NCBI GenBank assembly: GCA_027064425.1
Contig: JAMOPO010000052.1
Span: 1-52,371 of the forward strand
Direction: 5' to 3'
DNA: 52,371 bases
DNA from: Methanobacteriota archaeon
GTDB taxonomy: Archaea; JAADCQ01; Methanopyri; Methanopyrales; Methanopyraceae
Each line of letters opens with the position of its first letter. The first letter of the stretch is position 1. Shown here one piece after another: positions 50,742-52,371 of this stretch. The position numbers were made by a program, and so were the translations under genes. The notes beneath the pieces were generated by a model. That model worked only from the letters and a program-made list of their open reading frames with translations, was not told where the DNA came from and made no database searches.

Positions 50742-51814
50742 TCCGGCTGCTCGAGCACGAGGCCAAGAAGCTCCTGGCCGAAAAGGGGATCGAGGTCCCG
50801 GACGGCGACCTCGCCCGGACCCCGGAGGAGGCGGCCCGGATCGCCGAGCGCATCGACGGACCCGTGGCCGTGAAGGCGCAGGTACCCGTCGGCGCCCGGG
50901 GCAAGGCGGGCGGTATCCTGTTCGCCGACGACCCGGAGGAGGCCCGGGAGGCGGCCGAGCGGCTCCTCGGCTCCAAGGTCCGGGGCGAGGTGGTGGAGTG
51001 CGTCCTCGTGGAGGAGAAGGTGGACATTGAGGAGGAGTGGTACGTGTCGATCACCGTGGACCGGGGCGAGCGCGCCCCGGTCCTCCTGATCTCCAGGGAG
51101 GGCGGCGTGGACATCGAGGAGGTCCCGGACGAGAAGATCGCTCGGACCCACTTGGATCCGATCCTGGGCCTGCGCGGGTTCGAGGCGCGGCGGACCGCGC
51201 TCGAGGCCGGGATCCCGCGGCGGTATGCCCGGGAGGTGGAGGAGGTCGCCCTGGCCCTGTACGACGTGTTCGACGAGTACGATGCCCACCTGGTCGAGAT
51301 CAACCCGCTGGTCCTGACCAAGGACGACGAACTCGTCGCCGTCGACGCGGTCGTGAACCTGGACGAAGACGCGGCGCGCATCCGCCACCCGGAGTTCGTC
51401 GACGAGGGCGAGGACTTCCCCTTCGTGAAGCTGGGCGGCAACGTCGGCATCATCGCGAACGGGGCCGGGCTCACCATGGCCACCATCGACCTGGTCCGGG
51501 ACCTCGGCGGTGAGCCCGCCAACTTCCTCGACGTGGGCGGCGGTGCGGACCCCGCCCTGATCAAGCGGGCCATACTCAAGGTCGCCAGCCTGGACGTGGA
51601 CGTCATCCTCCTGAACATCTTCGGCGGGATCACCCGCTGCGACGAGGTCGCGAAGGGCATCGTCTCCGTCCTGGACGAGATCGACGTGCCGCTGGTCGTC
51701 CGCCTGGTGGGCACGAACGAGGAGGAGGGCCAGCGCATCCTCCGCGAGCACGGGATCGAGGCCTTCACCGACCTTGAGGAGGCCGTGAAGAAGGCCGTCG
51801 AGCTCTCGGGGTGA
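50738..51814 (+). CDS. sucC: Succinyl-CoA synthetase, beta subunit (ATP-grasp)
   Basis: This 358-residue beta subunit has an N-terminal ATP-grasp domain ([18 protein letters not shown], then [15 protein letters not shown]) and the C-terminal CoA-ligase part ([13 protein letters not shown], then [17 protein letters not shown]). [19 protein letters not shown] closes the domain. It couples succinate, CoA and ATP to succinyl-CoA. Its start overlaps the korC stop by four bases, placing product (succinyl-CoA) and consumer (Kor) in one operon. Confidence 0.95.
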   Translation: MIRLLEHEAKKLLAEKGIEVPDGDLARTPEEAARIAERIDGPVAVKAQVPVGARGKAGGILFADDPEEAREAAERLLGSKVRGEVVECVLVEEKVDIEEEWYVSITVDRGERAPVLLISREGGVDIEEVPDEKIARTHLDPILGLRGFEARRTALEAGIPRRYAREVEEVALALYDVFDEYDAHLVEINPLVLTKDDELVAVDAVVNLDEDAARIRHPEFVDEGEDFPFVKLGGNVGIIANGAGLTMATIDLVRDLGGEPANFLDVGGGADPALIKRAILKVASLDVDVILLNIFGGITRCDEVAKGIVSVLDEIDVPLVVRLVGTNEEEGQRILREHGIEAFTDLEEAVKKAVELSG

Positions 51815-51821
51815 GTCTCCC

Positions 51822-52371
51822 TTGATCGACGGCGACGTTCGCGTCCTCGTCCAGGGCATCACCGGCCGGCACGGCAGCTTCCACACCAAGCTGATGCTCG
51901 AGTACGGGACGAACATCGTCGCCGGGGTGACGCCGGGTAAGGGCGGGCAGGAGGTGCACGGAGTCCCCGTCTACGACACCGTCGAGGAGGCCGTGGAGGA
52001 GACCGGGGCCGAGGCCTCGGTGGTCTTCGTACCCGCCCCGGCCGCCCCCGACGCGATCATGGAGGCCATCGAGGAGGGCCTGGACCCGATCGTGGTGATC
52101 ACCGAGCACATCCCCACCCAGGACACGATGAAGCTCGTTGAGCTGGCGCGCTGGGAGGGCGTCCGGATCATCGGCCCCAACACGCCCGGCATCATCGTCC
52201 CGCCGGAGCGCGTCAAGCTCGGCATCATGCCGCACCACGTGTTCACCGAGGGCGAGGTCGCCGTCGCCTCCCGCAGCGGGACCCTCACGTACGAGATCGT
52301 CCAGGCGATGACGGAGGCCGGAATCGGTCAGTCCCTCTGCGTGGGCCTGGGCGGCGACCAGATCGTTGGGA
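51822..52371 (+). CDS. sucD: Succinyl-CoA synthetase, alpha subunit, cut by window edge
   Basis: The first 183 residues of the alpha subunit are present and run off the right edge. The CoA-binding Rossmann domain shows [20 protein letters not shown] and [20 protein letters not shown], then [10 protein letters not shown] and [11 protein letters not shown]. The start is TTG 51822-51824, seven bases after sucC. The active-site His region lies beyond the window. Confidence 0.95.
   Translation, partial: MIDGDVRVLVQGITGRHGSFHTKLMLEYGTNIVAGVTPGKGGQEVHGVPVYDTVEEAVEETGAEASVVFVPAPAAPDAIMEAIEEGLDPIVVITEHIPTQDTMKLVELARWEGVRIIGPNTPGIIVPPERVKLGIMPHHVFTEGEVAVASRSGTLTYEIVQAMTEAGIGQSLCVGLGGDQIVG

Noticed and set aside
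1-52371. CRISPR arrays, insertion sequences, prophage or replication origin
   Set aside because: No spaced direct repeats, transposase or integrase motifs, or origin-type repeat clusters were seen; gene order is dense and operonic throughout.

Overview
The window is GC-rich archaeal DNA from a hyperthermophilic methanogen, most likely Methanopyrus (M. kandleri or a very close relative). The signs are a split RNA polymerase B gene (B'' and B'), Alba chromatin protein, a complete archaeal CO dehydrogenase/acetyl-CoA synthase (ACDS) operon, very acidic proteins, many TTG and GTG starts, and two tRNA genes that both carry C instead of U at position 8. Genomic C8, edited to U8 after transcription, is the known hallmark of M. 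kandleri. The species name is inferred from these traits and not from a database search.

Region 1 (1-12103, all minus strand) reads as one long transcription unit: nurA, herA, mre11, rad50, a polyferredoxin-like gene, rpoH, rpoB'', rpoB' and rpoA' (cut by the left edge). DNA-end resection genes thus sit directly upstream of core RNA polymerase genes. A tRNA-Asp gene with its own promoter lies just upstream.

Region 2 (12324-28915) is a large archaeal type IV pilus locus. On the minus strand it runs from a methyltransferase gene through an AAA+ ATPase, a secretion ATPase and two T2SF-type membrane platform proteins. It continues with two mini-pilins, a protein of unknown function, a GGGD prepilin peptidase, more pseudopilins and two large surface proteins. 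At least ten products begin with a class III (EppA-type) prepilin signal, R/K-G-Q-x-x-x-E/D followed by a hydrophobic stretch. One 862-residue member is encoded alone on the plus strand inside the cluster.

Region 3 (28916-29525) holds a gene-free stretch rich in strong hairpins and a tRNA-Leu(UAG) gene. Both tRNA genes of the window are followed, 8-10 bases after the encoded CCA, by the same 19-bp perfect palindrome.

Region 4 (29526-35761, minus) is a biosynthetic operon: KH/zinc-ribbon RNA-binding protein, CoaBC, phosphopantoate-beta-alanine ligase, histidinol dehydrogenase, aspartyl-tRNA synthetase and a polytopic membrane protein. Region 5 is the plus-strand alba gene.

Region 6 (36375-52371, plus) is a central-carbon superoperon: cdhA, cdhB, a cdhA-like paralogue, cdhC, a CooC-type ATPase, cdhD, cdhE, a sugar-nucleotide epimerase, a CooF-like ferredoxin, a second CooC-type ATPase, korD-korA-korB-korC, sucC and sucD (cut by the right edge). 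It links acetyl-CoA synthesis from C1 units with succinyl-CoA formation and reductive carboxylation to 2-oxoglutarate. The most unusual gene is the CdhA paralogue at 39147-41072. It has lost the B/D-cluster cysteines, the two-ferredoxin domain and one C-cluster cysteine, yet keeps the remaining C-cluster ligands.
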